Shown: positions 46,601 to 56,287 of the stretch, in pieces
Layout of the letters: each line of letters starts with the position of its first letter
How positions within the stretch are numbered: position 1 is the first letter of the stretch
Assembly (NCBI RefSeq): GCF_000015865.1
Contig: NC_009012.1
Span: 124,001-188,000 of the forward strand
Length of the DNA: 64,000 nucleotides
Reading direction: 5' to 3'
From: Acetivibrio thermocellus ATCC 27405
GTDB lineage: Bacteria > Bacillota > Clostridia > Acetivibrionales > Acetivibrionaceae
Translations under genes and position numbers: made by a program
Notes under the pieces: generated by a model
Told to the model about the DNA's origin: nothing
The model's input: only the letters and a program-made list of their open reading frames with translations
Databases searched by the model: none

Positions 46601-48903
46601 TTGAATACAAGGGGGACGCAGCAAAGCTCGAAAAGGATGTGGCCGAGTTTATAAACAAAAACCATAAAGCTGATGCAATTGTGGATTGCACTCACCTGAG
46701 AACTGATGTTGACTTTGAAAAGCTTACCGAAGAAGAACAGGAGAAAATGCTGTTTTTAAGCAGTGAAGCAAGATTCATATTCTATAAAACGCTGGCACAA
46801 AAAGTAAGCATGCCTGAAATAAGAATTGTGTGTGCAATATCAATGGACGGCTGCCATGGTTATTCCCCAAAAGAACAGATTGTTGCAGACCCGTTCTACA
46901 GCGCTTTGTCCGGTCTTTACAAAGGACTTGGAAAAGAGTGGGGCAAGTCCACGGTCAGGATTGTGGATTTAGGGCCAGACAAGGGTAGGATATTGGAAAA
47001 TGAGGATTTATCGATACTTGCGAAGGAACTTAAGAATAAATGCGATGATTATGAAATTGGATACCATGACGGAAAAAGGGGTGTAATAAAGCTTAAAAAT
47101 CTCGACCGCGGAAGTTTTAAACAGATGAACATACCGGAAAATGCCCATTTTGTTATTACCGGCGGCGGAAGCGGAATTACTTCGGAAATCACAAAAGGGC
47201 TGTCCCGAAAATTTAAAGGAAAGTACACTATAATAGGAAGGACTGAGCTTCCGGATGATTCCGAATTAATTCCCGATGATGAAACTTCGGCAAACGATAT
47301 AAAGCTTGAGATTCAAAAGAGACTGGAGAGAACCAACAAAAAGGTAACTCCGGTAATGGTGCAAAAGGAATATGACAAGCTAATCAAGTCCAATTCAATT
47401 AAAAAGCTTTTAGAGAGTATAAAAGAAGATGGAAACAGTGCAACATATTTGGCTTGCGATGTCAGAAATTATGAGGAACTTAAAAAGGCTTTGGATAAAG
47501 CTGTGCAGGAAAACGGGCCCGTCCATGTTCTTATCCATGGCGCCGGAGTGGAAAGAAGCAGGCTTTTGAGCCAGAAAGAAAGAGAAGAGTTTAATGATGT
47601 GTTTTCCGTAAAGGCGAAAGGACTTTGCAACCTCTACAGAATATTGGATAAAAAAGCACTGAAGATTGCGATGGCTTTCTCCTCCATATCCGGAAGATTC
47701 GGCAATGGAGCTCAAATTGACTACTGTGCCGCCAACAGCTTCTTAAGCGGCTTTATGGCAATGCTTGCGACAAAGTACAAAGATATATATTCTCTTAGCC
47801 TGGCATGGTCCGGATGGAAAGATTTGGGTATGGCCTGGAGAAATGAGTTTGTAAAAACAAACTCTGAGGAAATGGGTCTTCACCTTATTGAACCTGAAAG
47901 GGGAACCAATGAGTTTATCAATATCCTGACCGGAAATATTGATTCAAAGGAAGTTGTTATAAGCAGAGGACTCGGTGTCCTTGACGATAACATGGTGGTA
48001 GGCGAAAGCCTGGACGACAAGCCGATGATTGATTGGATAACAAAGAAAAACGGCAGGATTGAAAAGGTGTTCAAAGTTGTTTCAGTAAAAAGGGATGCCA
48101 TTTTCGACCATCACAGGCTTGGAACGGTGCCTTTGGCTCCGGCGGTATCCTTCATGGAACTGGCGGCGGAAGCTTTCAGCATGATATCGGGAGAAAAGAC
48201 ACAGTTCTGCTTCAGGAACATGAATATGGACAAGCCTTTGAAGCTTTTCCATGAGGAGCCGAGAGAAGTTATTGCCTTGCTGGACCAAAAGGAAGGAACG
48301 GACGGTGTTGATGTGAAGCTGTACACTTACCTGAACTCCAGATTCGGTATTTCGAAACTTATAGGTTTAAACAGTATGAATGTCAGCGGCAAATTAGGGG
48401 AATACCGTCACCTTCTTGACTTGATGAAAATTGAAAGCGAACCCATGGAACAAGACTTTACTGGAAAAGCACTCAAAGACTTGTTGAAAAGGAACCCAAA
48501 TTCCATCAATTTGGGAACCCTGTTCATTGATGCCATAAAGGAAAACCATATTTTCAGGAGAAACCAAAACGGCGCGGTATTTTCAATGCTTCTTCCGGAG
48601 GAGGAACTGATCAATGAAAAGTATCATCTGGATAAATTGCTGATAAATCCGGCTTTTGCTGATTCGGTTTTCCAGATTTGCGGGGTACATTCACTGTATA
48701 ACAGTGTTGATGTATATCTGCCATGGCAGATTGAAGAGTTCGGTGTAGTGAAGGCTCCGAAGGAAAGAATCCGCTACAAGGCGTATTGTGCATTGAAACA
48801 TGAGGATGATGAAGTAAAAGTATATGATGTTATTATGCTCGATGAAAACAATGAAGTATGCTATTATGCCAAGAGCGTAAAGATGAGGCTTATCCACTCA
48901 TGA
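40639..48903 (+). CDS. Iterative type I polyketide/polyunsaturated-fatty-acid-like synthase (KS-AT-KS-ACPx3-KR-DH)
   Basis: This is a 2,754-residue multidomain synthase. Domains: KS1 (about 8-450; Cys222, His356 in HGTGT, His397); malonyl-type acyltransferase (about 600-920; Ser703 in GHSLGE, HAFH at 805-808); KS2 (about 1080-1500; Cys1241, His1389, His1429, without HGTGT). Three tandem ACPs follow, with LGIDTVKQAT motifs centred on Thr1624, Thr1732 and Thr1863. Then KR (about 2120-2440; TGGGSGIT, Ser2349, Tyr2362) and a C-terminal double-hotdog DH (His2491/2492, Asp2675 in DSVFQ). No enoyl reductase or thioesterase is seen. The closest layouts are PUFA synthase, heterocyst-glycolipid and enediyne-type synthases. 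ATG 40639 follows GGGGAGG. It overlaps the PPTase by four bases. Confidence 0.93.
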   Translation: MKNYFYPEERIAIVGMGALLPDANNVDSFWNNILSKKVSIKELPESILNPDIYYDRDAFGKINKNDKTYTRMVAKVDVDDYPSLTRKFKIPPAVAEHMDPNQHVAIYCVDQALQSLANSNINRERTAVIMNIGAPGIRYNNIIRRTYYAKIEHYLRNNPKLNESLKKEELDEVLNGLSDMALAGTIPITEDSAPGMLQSITASRISNLFDFYGPAYTIDAACASSLAAVICGITGLLRKDYDVLITGGVDVTLDESPFVVFSAINALSPTGSYPFDSRANGFVIGLGGGVLILKRLEDALRDNDRIYALISGFGQGSDGKGKYIAAPNEEGQVRVLKSTLEMMGYPADTIEYIEAHGTGTSVGDVVEIKALKKAFDAMGVTKKNFCGISSVKSNIGHLRYAAGSPGLIKAAMAIYNKILPPTANIEKINPKLEIEDSPFYILTEKKPWRENPSHPRRANVSAYGFGGADYCLALEEFRPEFIRKTYAFSKPYEDAKNADNAQNALSVTQEVVMFSGSSIEEINEAYGLFVGENSENTDFGQAVFYNNSSVSAKKEYRLAICASSMDELKEKYGIFEQFVKEGKTENLQALNVKGIYFGKGEAVAPDKVAWMFPGQASQYPNMLKDIYESYPQVAALYMQADAYWKSKYGDKISSFVFGDDEEHLQTVLKDTKNTHPAMFLSNIAMFRLLSESGVRADYMIGHSLGEVTALYASGMLDLKSALRLIGERGFAFDGIPKEDRGMMMSIKADKPKVEELIKESGLKVYVANLNSPEQTVIGGREEQIERMAQILEQNKITYTKLNVSHAFHTELVANAAERYYEKIKDLSFDVPKAHVMACYKVDFYPGDRENMALLPSMLKEQVVSSVNFTESVLKLYEKGVRVFVEAGPSSVLTNLVKNILQGKDVKVIASNNKRKNAVDAYKQALAELFACGVDVTVLPSQKAPGHSENTVRVAEKAVEESSGFKAEIKIPVQANAEPSKPSGKESLVYSGVSAGLPGTFKKAFSDDNFDLLFEGKNLIERLTDDEAGSILDLNITRLLKTEAETTFKQLTSINEVIQLAGKLGKIDMLADYQIDEKALRQMTMTVCAGVAAGYEALKDAGIPLIRERIKTSGGSYLPGRLVLPEHMQDDTGVIFANGFFPIETWVDEVSKYIASKFARKTRNDLIDFYESVISKVSDYSVKKYLTDWFNLHYSRLMYNSGEEEIYKFNHEFLYSFSLQANNRLAQFIGAMGPNLFLNAACSSTITAVTVAEGLIRAGHARRMIVIGADNVTSKSILPWSAASFLSTGVLTTSSDLFEAAVPFDRRRSGMILGAGAVGLVIEKESDVAERGMNGICRILGTHAFNTAGHPARIDSNRFAVEFDKFMTRMEQEYGFARKDIAKRTVYYSHETFSPRKGGCACAEKTALESTFGDNFRDVKVINTKGMTGHTLGASIEEAVAAKALQYQKIPPVVNFKEPDPDLEGLNLSSGGSYSFDYVIRMVAGYGSQGNYHLLQKIAEGDRRILDEEAYQRWLDRITGSKGAKLAKCGRILVAEGAQKEIQAREIEAPTGEVPFSSGTAAVLDRKPDYAASFATPDSTHIDKNKIADNAIVDEILDIYSKITGYPKEMLDLNMEIEADLGIDTVKQATILSMISEKFNIPQEDSVKLSNYPTIGHVVNMVQSKYAKEDNISKGSTVPYAKSDVFPGNINVAGSEAGNVQEEVLKVISEITKYPVEMLDMNMEMEADLGIDTVKQATIFSILGEKFNLGDKNANISQYKTIGSIVDLVSQSAGKGLKETADLGGETYSSNVVNNIVNFEKPADQPQSGIQAGKFGSKNAKGLSGNNEKNIEEEVLEIISTITKYPAEMLEKDMEMEADLGIDTVKQATIFSLLSEKFDVGKNEKINISEYKTIGSIIELVKGSFKKEEPSFEDAKGEVAAVESIDDEDVNIQKDLCLQIPVFVEKEAKGEDFDLKDKKIWVMGDNDGQVRKVAQYFAELSAGVEEFVFEYKGDAAKLEKDVAEFINKNHKADAIVDCTHLRTDVDFEKLTEEEQEKMLFLSSEARFIFYKTLAQKVSMPEIRIVCAISMDGCHGYSPKEQIVADPFYSALSGLYKGLGKEWGKSTVRIVDLGPDKGRILENEDLSILAKELKNKCDDYEIGYHDGKRGVIKLKNLDRGSFKQMNIPENAHFVITGGGSGITSEITKGLSRKFKGKYTIIGRTELPDDSELIPDDETSANDIKLEIQKRLERTNKKVTPVMVQKEYDKLIKSNSIKKLLESIKEDGNSATYLACDVRNYEELKKALDKAVQENGPVHVLIHGAGVERSRLLSQKEREEFNDVFSVKAKGLCNLYRILDKKALKIAMAFSSISGRFGNGAQIDYCAANSFLSGFMAMLATKYKDIYSLSLAWSGWKDLGMAWRNEFVKTNSEEMGLHLIEPERGTNEFINILTGNIDSKEVVISRGLGVLDDNMVVGESLDDKPMIDWITKKNGRIEKVFKVVSVKRDAIFDHHRLGTVPLAPAVSFMELAAEAFSMISGEKTQFCFRNMNMDKPLKLFHEEPREVIALLDQKEGTDGVDVKLYTYLNSRFGISKLIGLNSMNVSGKLGEYRHLLDLMKIESEPMEQDFTGKALKDLLKRNPNSINLGTLFIDAIKENHIFRRNQNGAVFSMLLPEEELINEKYHLDKLLINPAFADSVFQICGVHSLYNSVDVYLPWQIEEFGVVKAPKERIRYKAYCALKHEDDEVKVYDVIMLDENNEVCYYAKSVKMRLIHS

Positions 48904-49625
48904 TTACGAACATGATTGCGGAGGGGAAAGACACTTTAAGACTGGCAAATCTCTTTTTGGAAAGGTATGCGGCAGAACACAGGGTTTTCTATCATATTGT
49001 GGACATGCGTGAAATAGCCCGAAAAATAAAAGTGAATGAGATTGATGTTCTGTCGGTGCTGTCCGAAAGGGAGCTTGCTCATTTAAAAAATTTGAGGAAT
49101 CCGAAAAACAGGCTGCAATGGATTTCGGGAAGATATGCGGTGAAATCGGCAATTTTCAAGTATAAAGCGAAAGAACGGAGCATAATTGACCCTCGTTGCC
49201 TGGATGTGCTCAAAGGGGCTGATTCGGCCCCTTTCATTCTCCAGTATTCTGACATGGGTGTATCAATAACCCATGCGTTTCCGTATTGTATCGGAATGGT
49301 TTCGGACAGGGCGGTGGGAATAGACATGGAAAAGATTTTTTTGCCCGAGGATGCATTGATAAAGTATTTCTTTTCCGAAAGAGAGGAAAAGATTCTAAAG
49401 AGTTTTGGAAATACTGATGAATATTGTGTGCAGAGTACAATTCTATGGACAAGAAAAGAGGCTTTGTCAAAACTTTTTCGTCTGGGAATGAGGATGGATT
49501 TTAAAAAGCTGGATACTTTGGAGGACGAGGTGGTTTTTCAGGAAACAAACAGGGCGCGTCTGTTTTCTTTTATATGCAATAATTACTGTATCTCTCTGGC
49601 ATTGCCAGGTTTTAATAAAGATTAA
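48900..49625 (+). CDS. Sfp-type 4'-phosphopantetheinyl transferase
   Basis: This 241-residue protein transfers phosphopantetheine from CoA to carrier proteins. The motifs are GIDME (Asp142 and Glu144 bind magnesium), FFSEREEKIL (about 160-169) and LWTRKEALSK (Trp183, Lys186, Glu187). The start ATG 48900 overlaps the synthase stop in an ATGA junction, indicating translational coupling and a dedicated role for the ACPs of this cluster. An upstream in-frame start at 48858 would overlap the synthase by 46 bases and lacks support. Confidence 0.9.
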   Translation: MITNMIAEGKDTLRLANLFLERYAAEHRVFYHIVDMREIARKIKVNEIDVLSVLSERELAHLKNLRNPKNRLQWISGRYAVKSAIFKYKAKERSIIDPRCLDVLKGADSAPFILQYSDMGVSITHAFPYCIGMVSDRAVGIDMEKIFLPEDALIKYFFSEREEKILKSFGNTDEYCVQSTILWTRKEALSKLFRLGMRMDFKKLDTLEDEVVFQETNRARLFSFICNNYCISLALPGFNKD

Positions 49626-49649
49626 AATTATTGACTAGAAATAAAAAAA

Positions 49650-49672
49650 TTGTCCATAATATTAATGGACAA
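49650..49672 (-). terminator. Minus-oriented terminator-like hairpin between the PPTase and gap
   Basis: TTGTCCAT and ATGGACAA form a perfect 8-bp stem. T runs follow on the minus strand, whereas the plus side has A residues. No minus-strand gene needs it, so it may block antisense transcription or be an RNA structure at the 3' end of the cluster transcript. Confidence 0.45.
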
Positions 49673-49680
49673 AAAAACAA

Positions 49681-49773
49681 AGAATTACATCAAAGGAAGA
49701 TAAAAATACTTTGTTAAAAAATTAATTATTTTTTATCTAAACTATTGAAAATGAAAATAAAATAATATAAAAT
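49681..49773 (+). promoter_or_regulatory. gap promoter with upstream conserved blocks
   Basis: TTGAAA at 49745-49750 and TAAAAT at 49768-49773 are 17 bases apart. Upstream are block A AGAATTACATCAAAGG (49681-49696) and block B ACTTTGTTAAAAAATT (49708-49723). Both recur before pgk: block B identically and at the same 21-base distance from the -35, block A with two changes. Confidence 0.6.
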
Positions 49774-49876
49774 GAATCATAGTGCAAGAGATACTTGCCA
49801 GAGGATGAATATTTTACTGCATTCATGCTTTATGGCAGCTAATAGAGGCATTAAATTAAATTTTAATTTACAATAG

Positions 49877-50899
<1,023 letters not shown>

Positions 50900-50915
50900 T
50901 TATAGCTTTAAATAC

Positions 50916-50946
50916 AAAAAAGGTTCGGTTAAAACCGGGCCTTTTT
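50916..50946 (+). terminator. Terminator of gap
   Basis: AAAAAGG-CGGTT pairs with AACCG-CCTTTTT, giving a stem with a T-rich 3' arm. Confidence 0.85.
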
Positions 50947-51021
50947 GAATTTAAGGTTCTTTGCAGAAAGAAAACTTCATAAGAGGAAACAAGACTTTAT
51001 AAAAAAAATATATAAAAAAAT

Positions 51022-51129
51022 AGAATTTCATCAAAAGCGAAACTATTTTAATATAAGAAAAAACTTTGTTAAAAAATTGATAAATTTTATTTTGCCCTAT
51101 TGAAAAGTATGATAAAAAGATGGTAAAAT
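51022..51129 (+). promoter_or_regulatory. pgk promoter with upstream conserved blocks
   Basis: TTGAAA at 51100-51105 and TAAAAT at 51124-51129 are 18 bases apart. Block A (AGAATTTCATCAAAAG, 51022-51037) and block B (ACTTTGTTAAAAAATT, 51063-51078) match those before gap. Block B lies 21 bases before the -35 in both. Confidence 0.6.
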
Positions 51130-51232
51130 GTTAACGGTTTGACGGAGGCATTTTTTGACGTTAATACATAAAATGCGGTTTTAGAATCAATAATACAATA
51201 ATGTTCAATATGTTTAGGGAGCGTGAAAAATT

Positions 51233-52426
51233 ATGGCAATGATGAACAAGAAAACCATTGAGGATATTGACGTAAAAGGTAAAAAGGTTATAGTCAGGGT
51301 TGATTTTAATGTGCCTTTGGACGAAAACAGAAAGATTACCGATGACAAGAGAATAGTTGGTGCGCTTCCAACCATCAAGTATCTGGTTGAACACGGTGCA
51401 AAAACTATATTGGTTTCACACCTGGGAAGACCAAAAGAAGGTTTTGAGGAAAAGTACAGCATGGCTCCGACTGCCGTAAGATTGGGAGAACTTCTTGGAA
51501 AAGAAGTAATAATGGCGAAAGATGTTATTGGTCCTGATGCAAAGGCAAAAGCAGCGGCATTAAAAGAAGGAGAAGTTTTAATGCTCGAAAATGTCAGATT
51601 CCACAAGGAAGAGACTAAAAACGATCCTGCTTTTGCAAAAGAATTGGCAAGCATGGCTGAAATTTATGTAAATGATGCGTTCGGAACTGCCCACAGAGCC
51701 CACGCTTCAACGGCAGGTCTTGCCGACTATCTGCCGGCGGTATGCGGATACCTCATCCAAAAGGAAATTGAGGTTATGGGCAAGGCTCTGTCAAATCCTG
51801 AAAGACCGTTTGTGGCAATATTGGGCGGTGCCAAGGTTTCAGACAAAATAGGCGTTATTGAGAACCTTATTGACAAAGTTGACACTCTTATAATCGGCGG
51901 AGGTATGGCATATACCTTCTTTAAAGCAAAGGGATACAGCATAGGAACATCCCTGTGTGAAGATGATAAAGTTGAGCTTGCAAAGAGCCTTATGGATAAA
52001 GCAGAGAAAAAGGGAGTAAAACTCTTGCTTCCTGTGGACAATGTTGTAGGCAAAGAGTTCAGCAATGATACAGAACGCAAGACTGTTCCGTCTGACCAGA
52101 TTCCGGACGGATGGATGGGTATGGACATCGGTGAGGAAACAATCAAGTTGTATTCTGAGGCAATCAAGAATGCCAAAACCGTGGTATGGAACGGTCCTAT
52201 GGGCGTATTTGAGTTCTCCAACTTTGCCAACGGTACAAGGGAAGTTGCAAGAGCGGTTGCCGAGTCCGGAGCAATTTCAATAATCGGAGGCGGAGATTCT
52301 GCCGCAGCTATAGAACAGCTTGGTTTTGCCGATAAGATTACCCACATTTCAACCGGAGGCGGCGCGTCTTTGGAGTTTCTTGAAGGAAAAGTATTGCCGG
52401 GAATTGATGTATTAATGGATAAATAA
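51233..52426 (+). CDS. pgk: Phosphoglycerate kinase
   Basis: Pgk makes ATP by transferring phosphate from 1,3-bisphosphoglycerate to ADP. The 397-residue protein has the family signature [13 protein letters not shown] (about 17-29), SHLGRPKE (about 62-69), the hinge and nucleotide segments [13 protein letters not shown] and [10 protein letters not shown], and the C-terminal [13 protein letters not shown] precedes ATG 51233. tpiA follows after 14 bases, so pgk-tpiA is one transcription unit. Confidence 0.97.
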   Translation: MAMMNKKTIEDIDVKGKKVIVRVDFNVPLDENRKITDDKRIVGALPTIKYLVEHGAKTILVSHLGRPKEGFEEKYSMAPTAVRLGELLGKEVIMAKDVIGPDAKAKAAALKEGEVLMLENVRFHKEETKNDPAFAKELASMAEIYVNDAFGTAHRAHASTAGLADYLPAVCGYLIQKEIEVMGKALSNPERPFVAILGGAKVSDKIGVIENLIDKVDTLIIGGGMAYTFFKAKGYSIGTSLCEDDKVELAKSLMDKAEKKGVKLLLPVDNVVGKEFSNDTERKTVPSDQIPDGWMGMDIGEETIKLYSEAIKNAKTVVWNGPMGVFEFSNFANGTREVARAVAESGAISIIGGGDSAAAIEQLGFADKITHISTGGGASLEFLEGKVLPGIDVLMDK

Positions 52427-52440
52427 GGAGAGAAGAGGTC

Positions 52441-53196
52441 ATGAGTAGAAAAGTTATTGCAGCCGGAAACTGGAAAATGAACAAAACACCGAAGGAAGCC
52501 GTTGAGTTCGTACAGGCTTTAAAAGGAAGAGTGGCAGATGCCGATACCGAAGTAGTGGTAGGTGTGCCCTTTGTATGTTTGCCTGGAGTTGTTGAGGCGG
52601 CAAAAGGATCAAATATCAAGGTTGCCGCACAAAACATGCACTGGGAGGAAAAAGGTGCTTTTACCGGAGAAGTATCCGGACCTATGCTGGCCGAACTTGG
52701 TGTTGACTATGTTATCATAGGTCACTCCGAAAGAAGACAATACTTCGGTGAAACAGATGAAACTGTTAATAAAAAGGTACATGCGGCATTCAAATATGGC
52801 TTAAAGCCGATTATCTGCGTTGGTGAGTCCCTCACTCAAAGAGAACAGGGGGTTACCGCCGAACTGGTAAGATACCAGGTTAAGATTGCTTTGCTGGGAC
52901 TTTCCGCCGAACAGGTGAAAGAGGCTGTAATAGCCTATGAACCTATCTGGGCCATTGGTACAGGAAAGACTGCTACAAATGAGCAGGCAGAAGAAGTTTG
53001 CGGCATAATAAGAGAATGCATAAAAGAGCTTTACGGTCAGGATGTTGCCGAAGCTATCAGAATTCAGTACGGCGGAAGTGTTAATGCTGCCAATGCGGCA
53101 GAACTCTTCAATATGCCGAACATCGACGGAGGCCTTGTGGGAGGCGCAAGCTTAAAGCTTGATGACTTTGAGAAAATCGCAAAGTACAACAAGTAA
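52441..53196 (+). CDS. tpiA: Triosephosphate isomerase
   Basis: TpiA interconverts dihydroxyacetone phosphate and glyceraldehyde 3-phosphate. The 251-residue barrel has GNWKMNK at the N-terminus with the active-site Lys, His95 in IGHSERR, catalytic Glu167 in [12 protein letters not shown], and the phosphate-binding GGSV and GGLVGGASL loops. It sits 14 bases after pgk, with GGAGAG before the ATG, and ends at a terminator. Confidence 0.97.
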   Translation: MSRKVIAAGNWKMNKTPKEAVEFVQALKGRVADADTEVVVGVPFVCLPGVVEAAKGSNIKVAAQNMHWEEKGAFTGEVSGPMLAELGVDYVIIGHSERRQYFGETDETVNKKVHAAFKYGLKPIICVGESLTQREQGVTAELVRYQVKIALLGLSAEQVKEAVIAYEPIWAIGTGKTATNEQAEEVCGIIRECIKELYGQDVAEAIRIQYGGSVNAANAAELFNMPNIDGGLVGGASLKLDDFEKIAKYNK

Positions 53197-53240
53197 TGAG
53201 GCGACATAAAAATTTGTATAAAAATTTGTACAGTTTATAT

Positions 53241-53280
53241 AAAACAGTCCCGCCAAAAATTAAAGGGACTGTTTTATTTA
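53241..53280 (+). terminator. Terminator of pgk-tpiA
   Basis: AAAACAGTCCC pairs with GGGACTGTTTT around a 13-base loop, and a T-rich tail follows. Confidence 0.88.
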
Positions 53281-53382
53281 ACTATATTCAAAAACCTTAA
53301 AATGTGGTATATATAAATAAGATTGAAATCAAATTTAATTTTTAAATACATAACGATTAAATTGAAATGGAGTGTATAAATT

Positions 53383-54918
53383 ATGAAAGACAAACTTGTG
53401 ATGTTGATTATTTTGGATGGTTATGGTATTAATCCGAGAAAAGAGGGAAATGCCATAGAGGCTGCAAATAAACCGAATATTGACAGGTTTATGAGGGAAT
53501 ATCCCAATACAATAGTTCGTACCAGCGGTATGGATGTGGGACTTCCCGACGGTCAGATGGGCAATTCCGAAGTAGGGCATACCAATATTGGTGCAGGAAG
53601 AATTGTATATCAGGAACTTACAAGGATAACCAAATCCATTCAGGACGGAGACTTTTTTGAGAAGAAAGAATTTTTGGATGCTGCCGAAAACTGCAGAAAG
53701 CACAATTCAAAGCTGCATCTCTTCGGACTTCTTTCTGACGGCGGCGTGCACAGCCACAATACCCACCTGTATGGCCTCTTGGAGTTTGCAAAAAGGCAGA
53801 ATTTGAAAGATGTGTATGTTCATTGCTTCTTTGACGGCAGGGACGTTCCGCCGGACAGTGCAATGGGCTATGTGGAAGAGCTTGAAAATAAAATCAGGGA
53901 AATCGGCGTAGGTGAAATTGCCACAGTTATGGGAAGATACTACGCCATGGACCGTGACAACAGATGGGAGAGAGTAAAACTTGCCTATGATGCCATGGTT
54001 CTTGGAAGAGGAAATCAAGCCCAAAGTGCAAAAGAGGCGGTTGCAGAATCTTATAAAAGACAAGAGTTCGATGAATTTGTAAAACCCACAGTTATAATGA
54101 AAAACGGCTCTCCGGTGGCTACTGTCGGGGAAAACGACTCTATAATATTCTTTAACTTCAGGCCTGACAGAGCCAGAGAAATTACCAGGGCTTTCACGGA
54201 GGTCAATTTTTCAGGTTTTGAAAGGGAAAAAGGATATTTTCCGGTGTTCTTTGTCTGCATGACCCAGTATGACAAAACTTTTGAAAACGTTGTTGTGGCA
54301 TTTAAGCCTGAAAGCCTTGAGAATACCTTTGGAGAGTATATCAGCAAGAAAGGGCTGAGACAGCTTAGAATTGCCGAAACGGAAAAATATGCCCATGTAA
54401 CCTTCTTCTTTAACGGAGGTGTTGAGGCGGTATACGAAGGAGAAGACAGGATATTGATAAATTCTCCGAAAGTTGCAACATATGATTTGAAGCCTGAAAT
54501 GAGTGCCTACGAGGTAACTGACAAGGTGCTTGAGTGCATAAATAAAAAGGAATATGATGTAATAATATTAAATTATGCAAATCCCGACATGGTGGGGCAT
54601 ACCGGAGTGTTTGAGGCGGCAAAGGCTGCAATTGAAGCCATTGACGAATGTTTGGGCAAGGTTGTTCCCGCAGTGCTTGAGCAAAACGGAGTGGTATTGA
54701 TAACCGCGGATCACGGAAATTCCGAGCAGATGATAGATTATGAAACCGGAGGACCTTTCACGGCACATACAACAAATCCTGTTCCTCTCATTGTCATTGG
54801 CCTTGGAGATGTCAAGCTCAGAGAAGGAAGGCTTGCGGACCTTGCGCCGACAATGCTTGATATTTTAGGATTTGAGAAGCCTAAGGAAATGACAGGGGAA
54901 TCGTTGATTGTAAAATAA
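53383..54918 (+). CDS. gpmI: 2,3-bisphosphoglycerate-independent phosphoglycerate mutase
   Basis: This cofactor-independent, manganese-dependent mutase converts 3- to 2-phosphoglycerate. The 511-residue length is standard. The phosphatase half has LDGYG at the N-terminus, phosphorylated Ser62 in GQMGNSEVGH, and DHGNSEQM near the C-terminus. The transferase half includes GLLSDGGVHSH and FFDGRDVPP. ATG 53383 follows GGAGTG. It has its own terminator just before the second IS copy, which separates it from eno. Confidence 0.97.
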   Translation: MKDKLVMLIILDGYGINPRKEGNAIEAANKPNIDRFMREYPNTIVRTSGMDVGLPDGQMGNSEVGHTNIGAGRIVYQELTRITKSIQDGDFFEKKEFLDAAENCRKHNSKLHLFGLLSDGGVHSHNTHLYGLLEFAKRQNLKDVYVHCFFDGRDVPPDSAMGYVEELENKIREIGVGEIATVMGRYYAMDRDNRWERVKLAYDAMVLGRGNQAQSAKEAVAESYKRQEFDEFVKPTVIMKNGSPVATVGENDSIIFFNFRPDRAREITRAFTEVNFSGFEREKGYFPVFFVCMTQYDKTFENVVVAFKPESLENTFGEYISKKGLRQLRIAETEKYAHVTFFFNGGVEAVYEGEDRILINSPKVATYDLKPEMSAYEVTDKVLECINKKEYDVIILNYANPDMVGHTGVFEAAKAAIEAIDECLGKVVPAVLEQNGVVLITADHGNSEQMIDYETGGPFTAHTTNPVPLIVIGLGDVKLREGRLADLAPTMLDILGFEKPKEMTGESLIVK

Positions 54919-54962
54919 TAGGGCAATATATTTGTTAATAAATAACAAAACAAATTATACCC

Positions 54963-54993
54963 AAAACTTCGGCATTACTGCCGAAGTTTTTTA
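54963..54993 (+). terminator. Terminator of gpmI
   Basis: AAAACTTCGGC pairs with GCCGAAGTTTT around a 6-base loop and is followed by more T residues. Confidence 0.92.
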
Positions 54994-55036
54994 TTTGTGC
55001 TTTTTTAGGGTGAAATTAAAAAATTGGAAAAACAAA

Positions 55037-55050
55037 AAAACAAATAAAAT
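55037..55050 (+). repeat. Target-site duplication, left flank of IS copy 2
   Basis: AAAACAAATAAAAT (14 bp) abuts the left end and is repeated exactly at 56274-56287. Confidence 0.8.
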
Positions 55051-56273
55051 GGGAAGTTGTAAAATAAAATGCCGTAATATATAGAAAACTCATGGTAATC
55101 CATTGTAAAATGTTTAATAACCAAAGAAAAACATTAGCAAAGGAGTACCATGAGTTATATATGAATAATAACACAGAAACAAGAAAAAACAAACACCTAA
55201 ATGAAAGAGAAAGATACGCCATAGAGTTGTACCTAAAAGAAAAGTATACAGTAACGGAAATAGCAAAGAGGTTGGGCAGGCACAGAAGGACAATAGAAAG
55301 AGAAATAACCCGTGGGACAATATATTTACAAAATAGTGATTTAACATACAGAAAAGAGTATTGTGCAGATGTAGCCCAAAGGAGATATGTAGAGAACGGG
55401 AAGAATAAAGGTCCACGGTTAAAGATAGGAAATGACCATGAATTAGTGAGGTATATAGAATCAAAGATAATAAATGAAAAATATTCTCCTGATGCTGTTA
55501 TTGGACAAATAAAAGCAAAGGGACTGAAGTTTAAAACGAGTATCTGCACGAAAACACTATATAACTACATTGATAGAGGGGATGTATTTTTAAGACTAAC
55601 GAATAAATATTTGCCAGTGAAAAAGGATGGTAAAAAACGCATATATCAAAGGGTAAAGAAGATAGCACTGAAAAATCTTAAGGGAAGCAGCATAGAGGAA
55701 AGGCCGAAAGAAGTTAACGATAGGAAGGAATATGGACACTGGGAGATGGACTGTGTAGTAGGCAGAAAAAATAGCGCAGCAGTATTACTGGTATTAAGTG
55801 AACGAAAGACAAGAGAAGAAATAATTCTTAAACTACCAGACAAAACGCAGGAATCAGTAATCAAAGCAATAGATGAATTAGAAAGGAAGTATAGAAGGAA
55901 ATTTAGGGAGAAGTTTAAAACGATAACAGTAGATAACGGGACAGAGTTTTTGGACTATAGAGGGATAGAGAAATCAAAAACAGAGCCAGGCAAGGACAGG
56001 ACGAAAGTGTATTATGCTCATCCTTATAGTTCTTGGGAAAGAGGAACGAACGAAAATATTAATAAACTGATAAGAAGATTTATACCAAAAGGAACAGATA
56101 TATCAAAAGTAAGTAAAGCAAAAATAAAAAGTATAGAGAGATGGATTAATGAATATCCAAGAAGAATGTTTGGTTATAGGTCAGCCATAGAAATGGCGGT
56201 ATGATGTATAGAATTTATTCCAGTAAGCAATGGATTTACCAAATTTTGCACGGCATTTAATATTGCAATTTAT
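55051..56273 (+). mobile_element. IS30-family insertion sequence, copy 2
   Basis: This 1,223-bp element has the same ends and, as far as I can read, the same sequence as the copy at 32410-33632, offset by 22,641 bases. It has a different direct repeat (14 bp instead of 15), so it was a separate insertion. It lies between gpmI and eno, directly downstream of the gpmI terminator, and 197 bases upstream of another GGDEF/HD-GYP gene. The close match to copy 1 implies recent activity or gene conversion. Confidence 0.93.
55161..56204 (+). CDS. IS30-family transposase, copy 2
   Basis: The 347-residue product is identical in amino acid sequence to the transposase of copy 1, with the same HTH and the DDE residues Asp197, Asp258 and Glu298. 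The same four-codon leader (ATG at 55150, MSYI then TGA) overlaps ATG 55161. The open frame extends upstream to 55092 without a ribosome site. The reading frame is intact, so both copies may be able to transpose. Confidence 0.9.
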   Translation: MNNNTETRKNKHLNERERYAIELYLKEKYTVTEIAKRLGRHRRTIEREITRGTIYLQNSDLTYRKEYCADVAQRRYVENGKNKGPRLKIGNDHELVRYIESKIINEKYSPDAVIGQIKAKGLKFKTSICTKTLYNYIDRGDVFLRLTNKYLPVKKDGKKRIYQRVKKIALKNLKGSSIEERPKEVNDRKEYGHWEMDCVVGRKNSAAVLLVLSERKTREEIILKLPDKTQESVIKAIDELERKYRRKFREKFKTITVDNGTEFLDYRGIEKSKTEPGKDRTKVYYAHPYSSWERGTNENINKLIRRFIPKGTDISKVSKAKIKSIERWINEYPRRMFGYRSAIEMAV

Positions 56274-56287
56274 AAAACAAATAAAAT
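56274..56287 (+). repeat. Target-site duplication, right flank of IS copy 2
   Basis: Exact second copy of the 14-bp sequence at 55037-55050. Confidence 0.8.

Noticed and set aside
46003-46695. 230-residue minus-strand frame inside the synthase
   Set aside because: It is antisense to the ACP region and rich in Phe and His as expected from complementing acidic helical sequence; no initiation signals.
40639-48903. Calling the synthase an enediyne PKS
   Set aside because: Enediyne synthases have KS-AT-ACP-KR-DH with a fused PPTase and usually neighbouring TE and assembly genes. Here there is a second KS, three ACPs and a separate PPTase, with no other enediyne genes.
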